From the NCBI GenBank assembly GCA_028287135.1, contig JAQBQE010000002.1, positions 124,001 through 188,000 of the forward strand: a DNA stretch of 64,000 bases, given 5' to 3'. A program made the position numbers and the translations under genes. How positions within the stretch are numbered: the first letter of the stretch is position 1; each line of letters starts with the position of its first letter. The notes below the pieces were generated by a model that was given only the letters and a program-made list of their open reading frames with translations, searched no databases and was not told the origin of the DNA. The stretch comes from Myxococcales bacterium. Lineage in GTDB: Bacteria; Myxococcota_A; Polyangia; Haliangiales; Haliangiaceae. This document shows positions 1 through 7,336 of the stretch, one piece after another.

Positions 1-267
1 GATCTCCCCGACAGCCTCGACCGCACGATGATCTCCGACGGCGTGAACAAGGTGAAGGCGCGCGTCATGGCGTGCGGCGACAAGTCCTCGGCCAAGGGCC
101 AGGTCAAGGTGTCGGTCAAGGTCAACCCCGACGGCGGCGTCGGTAGCGTGTCGGTCAAGAACACGCCGGATGCGGCGCTCGGCAGCTGCGTCGCTGCTGC
201 GATGCAGAAAGCGAAGTTCGCGAAGACCTCGAACGGCGGTTCGTTCGGGTATCCGTTCGTGTTCTAG
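1..267 (+). CDS. C-terminal part of a TonB/AgmX-like C-terminal domain protein (5' end outside window)
   Basis: The frame is open from base 1, so the gene begins upstream of the window; the ATG at 28 is probably internal. About 88 residues are visible. They form an alternating-strand module with KGQVKVSVKVNPDGGVGSV, a conserved Cys in each half (MACGD, LGSCVAAAM) and the ending GGSFGYPFVF. This matches the TonB/AgmX-type C-terminal module that closes many periplasm-facing myxobacterial proteins (family knowledge). The rest of the protein, and therefore its real job, cannot be seen. A terminator-like hairpin follows at 290. Confidence 0.7.
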   Translation, partial: DLPDSLDRTMISDGVNKVKARVMACGDKSSAKGQVKVSVKVNPDGGVGSVSVKNTPDAALGSCVAAAMQKAKFAKTSNGGSFGYPFVF

Positions 268-289
268 GGCGCGCTCGCGAACGTGATCG

Positions 290-320
290 ACAGCCGGCCT
301 CGAGCCGGCTGTTTCCCTTT
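290..320 (+). terminator. Intrinsic terminator after the first gene
   Basis: A perfect 9-bp stem (ACAGCCGGC / GCCGGCTGT) with a 5-nt loop is followed by an interrupted T-rich tract (TTTCCCTTT). It lies 23 nt after the stop codon at 267. The T tract is imperfect, so efficiency is uncertain. Confidence 0.65.
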
Positions 321-466
321 CGGGGCCTGGTGCGTAGCGGTCTCGGCGGCAACTCGACTGGCCGGTTCGCTGGCAGACGCAGTTGCGCTGGCCGGCGTCG
401 TCGACGCGATCTGCGAGCCAGATCAACGAGTTGCCGCAGGCATGGATCACGCACCCCAGGCGGAAC

Positions 467-1963
467 ATGCGCGTTCGCCTCCTCACCGTCGCCCTGATGA
501 GCCTCCCCCTGTTCGCGGCCTGTGCCGATGGTGGCGAGGATGGCCTCGCGAGCCCGTACGATGACGACTACCCGGTCTCCGAGGACAACGTCAACAACGG
601 CGCCCCGGACAACGACTCGCTGCCCGATGACAACAAGGCCGATGCGGTCTATCCGGCGCAGTTCAAGATCACGGACCAGTCCCCGGTGAAGAGCCAGGGC
701 AGCCGCGGCGTGTGCTCGATTTTCGCGTCGACCGCGCTCGTCGAGAACCTCTACATCAAGGCCGGCATGCCGGTCGCCGAGGCCGACTTCTCGGAGCAGT
801 ACCTCCAGTGGGCCGCGAAGAATCTCCAGCGCGCGTTCCCCAACACCGATGGATCGAGCTCCGACGCGAACCTCAAGACCGTCGCCAACCACGGCACCGT
901 GAAGGAAGCCGACTGGGCGTACGAGTCGCAGCCGTGGAGCGCCACGAATGACCCCGCCTGCAGCGGTGGCGAGAACCTCCCGACCAAGTGCTACACGAAC
1001 GGCGAGCCGCCCGCGTCCGTCGCGGCCGCGAAGAAGTGGAAGGTCCCGGCGACGCGCTGGATCAACACCAACTCGATGAAGGCTCACCTCTCGACCAAGA
1101 AGACCGGCGTCAACGTCGGCTTCACGTTCTTCTACCAGTCGTGGAACCACCGCCGCTCGACGCTTCCGATCAACGACGCACTGTGGCGCAAGGGCGTGGT
1201 CACGTACCCCAACGAGCAGGACAAGACCGTGTCGCTGGCGAGCCGCGCCGGTCACGCGATCCAGATCATCGGCTGGGACGACAACCTCGAGTTCGAGATG
1301 CGCGATGGCGAGGGCAAGCCTGTCCTCGACGCGCAGGGCAACCCGAAGAAGGAGAAGGGGTTCTGGCTGTTCAAGAACTCATGGGGCACGGCGTCGTTCG
1401 GCATCGAGAACCCGGCCGGTCCCGGCTACGGCTGGCTCTCGTACAAGTACGTTCAGGAGTACGGCTCCGCGGTGACCGCCGAGATCCCGTCGCTCACGGC
1501 ACCCCGCGAGGTCTGTGACGACACGACGAGCAAGGACGAGGACGGCGACGGCCAGGCCAACTGCAGCGATGCGGATTGCTCGATGCACCCGTCGTGTCAG
1601 AGCGGCGGCACGGCGCACAACTACACCGCGACGCCTGCCGCGGCGATTCCCGACAACAACCCGACCGGCGTATCGAACACGATCACGGTGACCGACACCG
1701 GCACGATCTCCGACGTCAAGCTGACGGTCGACATCACGCACACGTATCGCGGTGACCTCAAGGTCACGCTGACCAAGGGTGCTGACTCGGTCGTCGTGCA
1801 CAACGCGACCGGTGGCTCGGCCGATAACCTCAAGCAGACGTTCCCGGTCCCCGCGCTCGTCGGCAAGGCGCTCGCTGGCGGCTGGACCCTGAAGGTCGTC
1901 GACACCGCGTCGCAGGACGTCGGCAAGCTCAACGCCTGGTCGCTCGAGGTCGCATCGCGCTGA
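467..1963 (+). CDS. Secreted papain-family (C1A) cysteine protease lipoprotein with P-domain
   Basis: 498 aa. The ATG at 467 is preferred over the upstream start at 383 because it gives a clean lipoprotein signal (MRVRLLTVALMSLPLFAAC). The C1A core carries an oxyanion-type Gln and catalytic Cys in QGSRGVCSIFAS (Cys83), His in AGHAIQIIGW (His263) and Asn in FKNSWG (Asn304), so it should be active. Around residues 357-375 is an acidic DEDGDGQANCSDADC segment resembling Ca-binding linkers. Residues about 386-498 form a proprotein-convertase P/homo-B beta-sandwich (DVKLTVDITHTYRGDLKVTL ... GGWTLKVVDTASQDVGKL). It is likely an exported predatory or nutrient protease anchored by a lipid. No inhibitor-type propeptide is obvious; the 60-residue acidic stretch after the Cys may be a linker. 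Confidence 0.88.
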   Translation: MRVRLLTVALMSLPLFAACADGGEDGLASPYDDDYPVSEDNVNNGAPDNDSLPDDNKADAVYPAQFKITDQSPVKSQGSRGVCSIFASTALVENLYIKAGMPVAEADFSEQYLQWAAKNLQRAFPNTDGSSSDANLKTVANHGTVKEADWAYESQPWSATNDPACSGGENLPTKCYTNGEPPASVAAAKKWKVPATRWINTNSMKAHLSTKKTGVNVGFTFFYQSWNHRRSTLPINDALWRKGVVTYPNEQDKTVSLASRAGHAIQIIGWDDNLEFEMRDGEGKPVLDAQGNPKKEKGFWLFKNSWGTASFGIENPAGPGYGWLSYKYVQEYGSAVTAEIPSLTAPREVCDDTTSKDEDGDGQANCSDADCSMHPSCQSGGTAHNYTATPAAAIPDNNPTGVSNTITVTDTGTISDVKLTVDITHTYRGDLKVTLTKGADSVVVHNATGGSADNLKQTFPVPALVGKALAGGWTLKVVDTASQDVGKLNAWSLEVASR

Positions 1964-2016
1964 GCTGACGCACGACACGTTTCTGGGGCCCCTGCATCGC
2001 AGACTCCCCGGGTAGA

Positions 2017-2050
2017 CGCGGCGCCCTGATCCGGCGCCGCGCATTTTTTT
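2017..2050 (+). terminator. Strong intrinsic terminator after the C1A protease gene
   Basis: A perfect 9-bp GC stem (CGCGGCGCC at 2017-2025 with GGCGCCGCG at 2033-2041) and a 7-nt loop are followed by CA and seven T residues (2044-2050). This is the textbook Rho-independent layout and separates the protease from the kinase gene. Confidence 0.93.
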
Positions 2051-2224
2051 CGGCTGCGGATGTCGCAGCCACTCCTGCGGTGTCCGCAGGCGGCGATCTC
2101 GGTGATCCTCGGAGCCCGGTGTGCGCGGGAGCGTGCGCCACGGCGGCAATGTCCGGCAATCACTCGGATCCCAGGGGCCGTGGTGAACCTGGATTCCGCC
2201 GCGAGCCGGGGCACGCTGCTTGCG

Positions 2225-3211
2225 ATGGAACCCAGGATGGGAATCCTCGCACCGCAGACGGTCTTCGCCGGTCGCTACCGGATCGAGGCGCTGCTCGGTA
2301 GCGGCGGAATGGGTCAGGTCTACCGGGCGGAGCATCTCGGGCTCGGCAAGGACGTTGCGCTCAAGGTGCTCGGCCGCCGGACCCAGGACTTCGAGTCACG
2401 GTTCGAGCGCGAGGCCCGCGCGATCGCCAGGCTCGATCATCCCGGGTGCATCCGGATCCTCGATCACGGTGAGGACGAGACCGGGCTGCAGTACATCGCG
2501 ATGGAGTTGATCGATGGGCCCACGCTCGCATCGACGCTCGCCAACGACGGGTTCTCGGTGACCCGCGCGCTGCATGTGGCGAAGAGCCTGCTCTCGGCAC
2601 TCGCTCACGCGCACGCCCACGGCGTGATCCATCGTGACATCAAGCCAGAGAACGTGATGTTCACGTTGCGCGGGGGCTTTCGCGTGGTGCTGATCGACTT
2701 CGGTCTGGCCACGATGCGCGACGCACCGGCGCTGACCGGCGCCGGCATGGCGATCGGCTCGCCGTCCTACATCGCACCGGAGCGACTGCTCGGCCACCCC
2801 ACCGACCAGCGCGGCGACCTCTATGCGGTCGGTGTGATCCTGTACGAGATGATCTCGGGACAGCGTCCGTTCCTCGGTGGATCGCCGAAGGAGATCATGA
2901 CCAACGCGCTGAGCCGCCCGCCGCGTCCGCTTCGCGCGCTGATCCCGGATGTCTCGCCAGGGCTCGATGCCGTGATCCGCCGTGCACTCGCCAAGGATCC
3001 CGACCGCCGATTCGCGGATGCCGAGGCGATGCTGTCGGCACTGTCGGACGTCGAGGCGATCGACCGCGCCGAGCCCGCGCCACGCGAGGAGGCCGAGGAG
3101 GCGTCGGCATCGATGACGATCTCGCTGCTCACGGTGTCGGAGCCATCGTGGCTCGCCCGGCTGTGGAGTCGCCTGCGCTATGGCGCGTGGCGGTGGCGCC
3201 CGGGCCATTGA
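2225..3211 (+). CDS. Cytosolic Ser/Thr protein kinase (PknB-like)
   Basis: 328 aa from ATG 2225; a GTG at 2183 in the same frame is an alternative and no clear ribosome site decides. Complete Hanks-type kinase: glycine loop GSGGMGQVY, catalytic Lys47 (VALKVL), VIHRDIKPENV, LIDFGLA and YIAPERL, followed by a short Ser/Glu-rich tail and a Trp/Arg-rich end (WLARLWSRLRYGAWRWRP). No transmembrane segment or sensor domain is visible, so it is probably a soluble transmitter. Its stop codon (3209-3211) overlaps a possible TTG start of the ligase frame and lies 17 nt before the preferred ligase start, so the two are probably cotranscribed. The substrate is unknown. Confidence 0.85.
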   Translation: MEPRMGILAPQTVFAGRYRIEALLGSGGMGQVYRAEHLGLGKDVALKVLGRRTQDFESRFEREARAIARLDHPGCIRILDHGEDETGLQYIAMELIDGPTLASTLANDGFSVTRALHVAKSLLSALAHAHAHGVIHRDIKPENVMFTLRGGFRVVLIDFGLATMRDAPALTGAGMAIGSPSYIAPERLLGHPTDQRGDLYAVGVILYEMISGQRPFLGGSPKEIMTNALSRPPRPLRALIPDVSPGLDAVIRRALAKDPDRRFADAEAMLSALSDVEAIDRAEPAPREEAEEASASMTISLLTVSEPSWLARLWSRLRYGAWRWRPGH

Positions 3212-3228
3212 CCCAGTACGGTGACCTC

Positions 3229-4767
3229 GTGCTGTTCGAGCAGAGCGCGCGAACGAGCGCCGAGGTCGCGCGCACCTCGGGCAAGAAGAAGAAGGTCGAG
3301 CTGATCGCGGCGCTGATCCGCGACGTACCGCCCGACGAGCGGGCGATCGCCGCGCGACATCTGTCGGGCGACGTCGGGCGCAAGCTCGGCATCGGCTACG
3401 CAACGGTCGCGGAGCTTCGCGGTGCGGTCGCGCCGGCAGCGAACGCGACGCTGACGCTCGGCGAGGTCGATCGCCGGTTCGCTGCGATCGCCGCGCTCAG
3501 CGGTACTGGCTCGGGACGGGCTCGCAAGGAGGGGTTCGGCGCACTGCTCGCGGCGGCGACGGCGATCGAGCAGGAGTTCCTCGGCGCCCTCGTGCTCGGC
3601 GAGCTGCGGCAGGGGGCGCTCGATGCCCTCGTCGTCGACGCGGTCGCGCTCGCGACGTCGCTGGCACCCGCCTCGGTCCGCAGCGCTTACATGCTGGCGG
3701 GCGACCTGGGTGTCGTCGCGGACGCCGCGCTGACCGACGGTGCCGCCGGGCTCGCGCGGTTCGGGCTGACCGTGTTCCGTCCCGTGCTGCCGATGCTCGC
3801 GCAGACCGCCGAGACCACGAGCGAGGCGCTGGCGACGCTCGCCGGGCCGGCGGCGCTCGAGCTCAAGCTCGACGGGTTTCGCGTCCAGATCCACAAGGAC
3901 GGTGACGTCGTCCGCGTGTTCTCGCGTGCGCTCAACGAGGTCACCGCGAGCGTGCCCGAGGTCGTGGCCTATGCGGCGCAGCTCCCGGCCCGCCGGTTGA
4001 TCCTCGACGGCGAGGCGATCGCGCTCGGACCGGGCGGTCGTCCGCTGCCGTTCCAGGACACGATGAAGCGGGTCGGGCGCGGCAAGGCGCTCGCCGATCG
4101 GTTGCCGCTTTCCCTGTCGCTGTTCGATGCATTGCTGATCGATGACCAGACGCTGCTGGCGAATCCCGCGCGCGAGCGGTTCACGCTCCTCGATGCACTC
4201 GCGCCCGCGCACGCCGTGCCCCGGCTGATCACGAACGAGGCGGCGGCGGCGACCGCGTTCTTCGAGGCCGCGATCGCGAGCGGCCACGAGGGCGTGATGG
4301 CCAAGGCGCTCGAGGCGCCGTACGACGCGGGCAACCGCGGCGCGTCGTGGCTGAAGATCAAGCACGTCCACCGGCTCGACCTCGTCGTGCTCGCCGCGGA
4401 GTGGGGCTCGGGTCGGCGTCGTGGCTTTCTCTCGAACCTCCACCTCGGTGCGCGCGATCCGGCCGGCGGCTTCGTGATGCTCGGCAAGACCTTCAAGGGC
4501 ATGACCGACGAGGTGCTCGCGTGGCAGACCACCGCGCTACAAGCGATCGAGGTCGACCGCGAGGGACACGTCGTGTACGTGCGCCCCGAGCTCGTCGTCG
4601 AGATCGCGTTCAACGATGTCCAGCGCTCGTCGCAGTATCCGGGAGGGATGGCGCTCCGGTTCGCGCGGCTCGTGCGCTACCGCGACGACAAGACCGCCGC
4701 CGAGGCGGACACGATCGATGCCGTAAGGGCTATCGCGATCGCAGCCGGCGTGCTGCCAGCGACCTAG
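3229..4767 (+). CDS. lig: ATP-dependent DNA ligase (bacterial LigB/LigC-like, about 510 aa)
   Basis: 512 aa from GTG 3229; a TTG at 3208 overlapping the kinase stop is possible. The beginning (VLFEQSARTSAEVARTS) aligns with the usual N-terminus of mycobacterial-type ATP-dependent ligases of about 507 aa. An N-terminal DNA-binding domain is followed by nucleotidyltransferase motif I (ELKLDGFRVQIH, adenylated Lys213), GEAIALGPGGRPLPFQ, HEGVMAK, WLKIKHVHRLDLVVL and the OB-fold segment EIAFNDVQRSSQYPGG. It seals nicks using ATP as an auxiliary to the NAD-dependent LigA. No Ku, polymerase or primase domain is visible nearby, so a dedicated NHEJ role is not supported; coupling to a kinase gene is unusual. 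Confidence 0.9.
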   Translation: MLFEQSARTSAEVARTSGKKKKVELIAALIRDVPPDERAIAARHLSGDVGRKLGIGYATVAELRGAVAPAANATLTLGEVDRRFAAIAALSGTGSGRARKEGFGALLAAATAIEQEFLGALVLGELRQGALDALVVDAVALATSLAPASVRSAYMLAGDLGVVADAALTDGAAGLARFGLTVFRPVLPMLAQTAETTSEALATLAGPAALELKLDGFRVQIHKDGDVVRVFSRALNEVTASVPEVVAYAAQLPARRLILDGEAIALGPGGRPLPFQDTMKRVGRGKALADRLPLSLSLFDALLIDDQTLLANPARERFTLLDALAPAHAVPRLITNEAAAATAFFEAAIASGHEGVMAKALEAPYDAGNRGASWLKIKHVHRLDLVVLAAEWGSGRRRGFLSNLHLGARDPAGGFVMLGKTFKGMTDEVLAWQTTALQAIEVDREGHVVYVRPELVVEIAFNDVQRSSQYPGGMALRFARLVRYRDDKTAAEADTIDAVRAIAIAAGVLPAT

Positions 4768-5002
4768 CCGGAGCGCACGATGCCGTCACCGCGGGGACGG
4801 CGACCGGCTCTCGGACATTGCGTTGTCGTCCGCGTCGCCGACTCTGCCCATCGACGGGCGGACGCCGGCCTCCTTGCAGTGCCCGTCGAAGCGGAACGAC
4901 GTGTACTGGCACCGCTCCCTGGTGTGGCGTCAGTCGCACCTCGACGTGCGCGCACGCGGCAAGGTACCCGGACTGTTGGCGCAACGTGGTGCAACTTGCG
5001 CC

Positions 5003-5476
5003 ATGTCGAGAACCGCTGCATCGCTCGCGATCGTTCTCGTTGCATGCGACGGATCCACGACCGGCGGCGGCGACGGGGGTTCGATGGATGCGCCAGCCCT
5101 CGACTCGACTCCAGGTGATGGAACCTGCCTCGCGCCGCAACCGATCTCGCTCGGGTTCACGGCGACGGCAGGGGCATCAACGGCACAGCAGCTCGACATC
5201 GCGATGCCCGAATGTGTCCCGGGTCTGAGCCTCTCGGAGTCCGTCTACGCGCTCCGGCTGTCGGATCCCACATCGGTTCACATCACGGCAAGTGACCGTT
5301 CGGGTCAAGGCGTGGCCGTCCAGGTGCGTTCTGACACGTGCTCAGGAGCCAGCGTCGCGTGCGACTGGGCAGACAACGGCGCGATCGATCGGAACCTGAG
5401 TCTTCCTGCCGGTACCTGGGTCTACATCGTCGAGCGCAGACCGGCGGGCCCGTTCACGTTTGCCGTCATGCCTTGA
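5003..5476 (+). CDS. Small secreted lipoprotein of unknown function
   Basis: 157 aa. The ATG at 5003 gives MSRTAASLAIVLVACDGS, a short lipoprotein signal with lipobox LVAC; the frame upstream to 4823 lacks protein-like character. The lipidated Cys is followed by a Gly/Ser/Asp linker and one compact beta-rich domain with paired cysteines (TCSGASVACDW) and the ending GTWVYIVERRPAGPFTFAV. That resembles the pre-peptidase/PPC-like carbohydrate or adhesion domains of exported myxobacterial proteins, but I do not recognise a named family. It converges on the next gene (15 nt between stops). Confidence 0.65.
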   Translation: MSRTAASLAIVLVACDGSTTGGGDGGSMDAPALDSTPGDGTCLAPQPISLGFTATAGASTAQQLDIAMPECVPGLSLSESVYALRLSDPTSVHITASDRSGQGVAVQVRSDTCSGASVACDWADNGAIDRNLSLPAGTWVYIVERRPAGPFTFAVMP

Positions 5477-5491
5477 CCGCGTCGCGCGCGA

Positions 5492-6091
5492 TCAGAACCG
5501 CCGCAGAACGCTGATGCCGCGCTTGCGGTTGTAGCGGTCTGCGATGTCCTGCGCGTCCCAAACGGGAATCACGTGCTGCTGCTGGCGTTCATGGCTCCAC
5601 ATCATCAGGTGCAGGCCGCAGGTTGCGACGGAGAGCCCGGCAACCGCAACCACCACCTTCGCTTCGATGCCTGGCAGCAGCAGGCCGGCGAGCCCGCCGA
5701 CGAAACCGCCGAGCAGGAGCTTACGCCCGAGCCGATTCGAGCGGAGGTTGCTGTCCCGCCATCGCTGCGTCTTTTCAAGAGCGGACGGTTCGCCGGCGAT
5801 CCGGAAGAAGTCCTCGTCGGAGATTTTTACGTTGCCTTGGACCGCGGTCCACGTCGTCTTGAAATGAGCTCGCGTCGCGTAGACATCGCCCGTGGCGAGC
5901 CGCTGTCCATGTTCGTCCTCGACGCGGACTTCGCCGACGTTGTCGCGCTGGCGCCAGGTCTCCGTGCTCTCCACGATAGCGAGCCGCTGTCCCGTCGCTG
6001 CGACGCCCGTACGAGGGGGGGCTGCATCCGGAAAGCCGCCCCGAAAGCAGCCGCTGCAGAACACAACCGCGGCGAGGACGAGATGACGCAT
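5492..6091 (-). CDS. Lipoprotein with central hydrophobic hairpin, unknown function
   Basis: 199 aa. The ATG at 6091 gives MRHLVLAAVVFCSGCF with lipobox FCSGC; the longer frame to 6142 would bury this signal. The middle holds a basic stretch followed by two adjoining hydrophobic segments (LLLGGFVGGLAGLLLPGIEA and a second with CGLHLMMW), suggesting membrane insertion or a glycine-zipper hairpin. The C-terminus is soluble (VIPVWDAQDIADRYNRKRG). No family recognised. Divergent from nothing close; the next gene upstream on the same strand ends at 6160. Confidence 0.6.
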   Translation of the reverse strand: MRHLVLAAVVFCSGCFRGGFPDAAPPRTGVAATGQRLAIVESTETWRQRDNVGEVRVEDEHGQRLATGDVYATRAHFKTTWTAVQGNVKISDEDFFRIAGEPSALEKTQRWRDSNLRSNRLGRKLLLGGFVGGLAGLLLPGIEAKVVVAVAGLSVATCGLHLMMWSHERQQQHVIPVWDAQDIADRYNRKRGISVLRRF

Positions 6092-6159
6092 GGGCACTTC
6101 TACACGAAGCAGCCGGCACGAAAAACTCGATCGGTTGCGCATTGCGCCACCCCCGCGCC

Positions 6160-7182
6160 TCAGGCGTGCGCGCCGACGGCGCGGATCTTCGAGAGCAGAG
6201 CCGTCTTGGCCTGCGCCGGGAGGAACGACGCACGCGCCGCGTTCTCCGCGCAGGTCACCAGCTCGGCTGCGGTGAGGTCCAGTGCCTCGGCGGTCGCGCG
6301 ATAGTTCTCACCGACATAACCGCCGAAGTACGCAGGGTCGTCGGAGTTGATCGTGACGACCACGCCCCGGCGGAGCAGCGTGGCGAAGTTGTGCTCTCGC
6401 AGATCCTTGACGACGCACAGCTTTAGGTTCGACAGCGGGCAGACCGTGAGTGGAATCTGCTCGCGGACGAGTCGCGCGACCAGCGCCGGATCCTCGTCGC
6501 AGCGGACGCCGTGATCGATTCGCTCGACGTGGAGGAGATCGAGGGCATCCGTGATGTACGCCGCAGGGCCTTCCTCGCCGGCATGCGCCACCGCGCGGAG
6601 CCCGAGGCTGCGCGCCTTGGCGTAGACGCGCTGGAACTTCGCCGGCGGATTGCCGCGCTCGCCGGAGTCGAGGCCAACGCCGGCGAGCTCCTGGAGGTAG
6701 GGCAGCGCTGCATCGAGGGTCGCGAACGCGTCGGCCTCGGGGAGGTGGCGCAGGAAGCAGAGGATCAGATCCGAGGTGATGCCGTAGCGGCGATGGGCGT
6801 CGTCCATCGCGTCGCGCAAGCCGAGGATGACGGTGTCGATCGGCACACCGCGCACCGTGTGGGTCTGGGGGTCGAAGAACAGCTCGGCGTGCACCACGTT
6901 GTCGGCGTGGGCGCGCGTGAAGTACGCCATCGCGAGCGCGTAGAAATCGCGGCGGTCGCGGAGGACGTCGCAGCCCGCGTAGTAGAGGTCGAGGAACGAC
7001 TGCAGGTCATGAAACGCATACGCGGCACGGACCGCCTCGACCGACGCGTACGGCAGCTTGATCCCGTGCTTGGCGGCGAGGCTGAACATCATCTCGGGCT
7101 CGAGGGTTCCCTCGATGTGGAGGTGGAGCTCGACCTTCGGGAGGCGCTGGATCAGGCGCTCGCGGGCGGCGTCGATGGGCAT
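6160..7182 (-). CDS. Adenine deaminase of the adenosine deaminase superfamily
   Basis: 340 aa from ATG 7182 (an ATG at 7197 would add five residues). Amidohydrolase TIM-barrel motifs are intact: PKVELHLHIEGTLEPE (first metal site), VAHAGEEGP (His plus catalytic Glu), ERIDHGVR and NSDDPAYFGGY (metal Asp). The combinations GVGLDSGERGNPP and DPAYFGGY are typical of the adenine deaminase (EC 3.5.4.2) branch rather than true adenosine deaminase, converting adenine to hypoxanthine for purine salvage; distinguishing the two finally needs phylogeny. Cytosolic, no signal peptide. The gene faces away from tex; the 154-bp gap to tex holds the promoters for both. Confidence 0.88.
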   Translation of the reverse strand: MPIDAARERLIQRLPKVELHLHIEGTLEPEMMFSLAAKHGIKLPYASVEAVRAAYAFHDLQSFLDLYYAGCDVLRDRRDFYALAMAYFTRAHADNVVHAELFFDPQTHTVRGVPIDTVILGLRDAMDDAHRRYGITSDLILCFLRHLPEADAFATLDAALPYLQELAGVGLDSGERGNPPAKFQRVYAKARSLGLRAVAHAGEEGPAAYITDALDLLHVERIDHGVRCDEDPALVARLVREQIPLTVCPLSNLKLCVVKDLREHNFATLLRRGVVVTINSDDPAYFGGYVGENYRATAEALDLTAAELVTCAENAARASFLPAQAKTALLSKIRAVGAHA

Positions 7183-7336
7183 GGCGCGACATACCACGCC
7201 GCGGAACCCAGCTGACCCCGGTGGTCCGGAGTCGAGAGGCCGGAATTCCCTGCCGTCCAGCGGACCTACCGGACCGGCGACAGACCCGGTTCACGCTTGC
7301 CCGCAGGGGTCCCGGCGGCTACGGTCGCCGGCTCCA

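Noticed and set aside
3229..4767. Ligase as part of an NHEJ system
   Set aside because: No Ku, polymerase or primase domain in the protein or nearby.
4768..5002. Protein-like looking frames between the ligase and the lipoprotein at 5003
   Set aside because: Neither strand shows a motif, ribosome site or consistent codon bias; I see no gene in these 235 bases.
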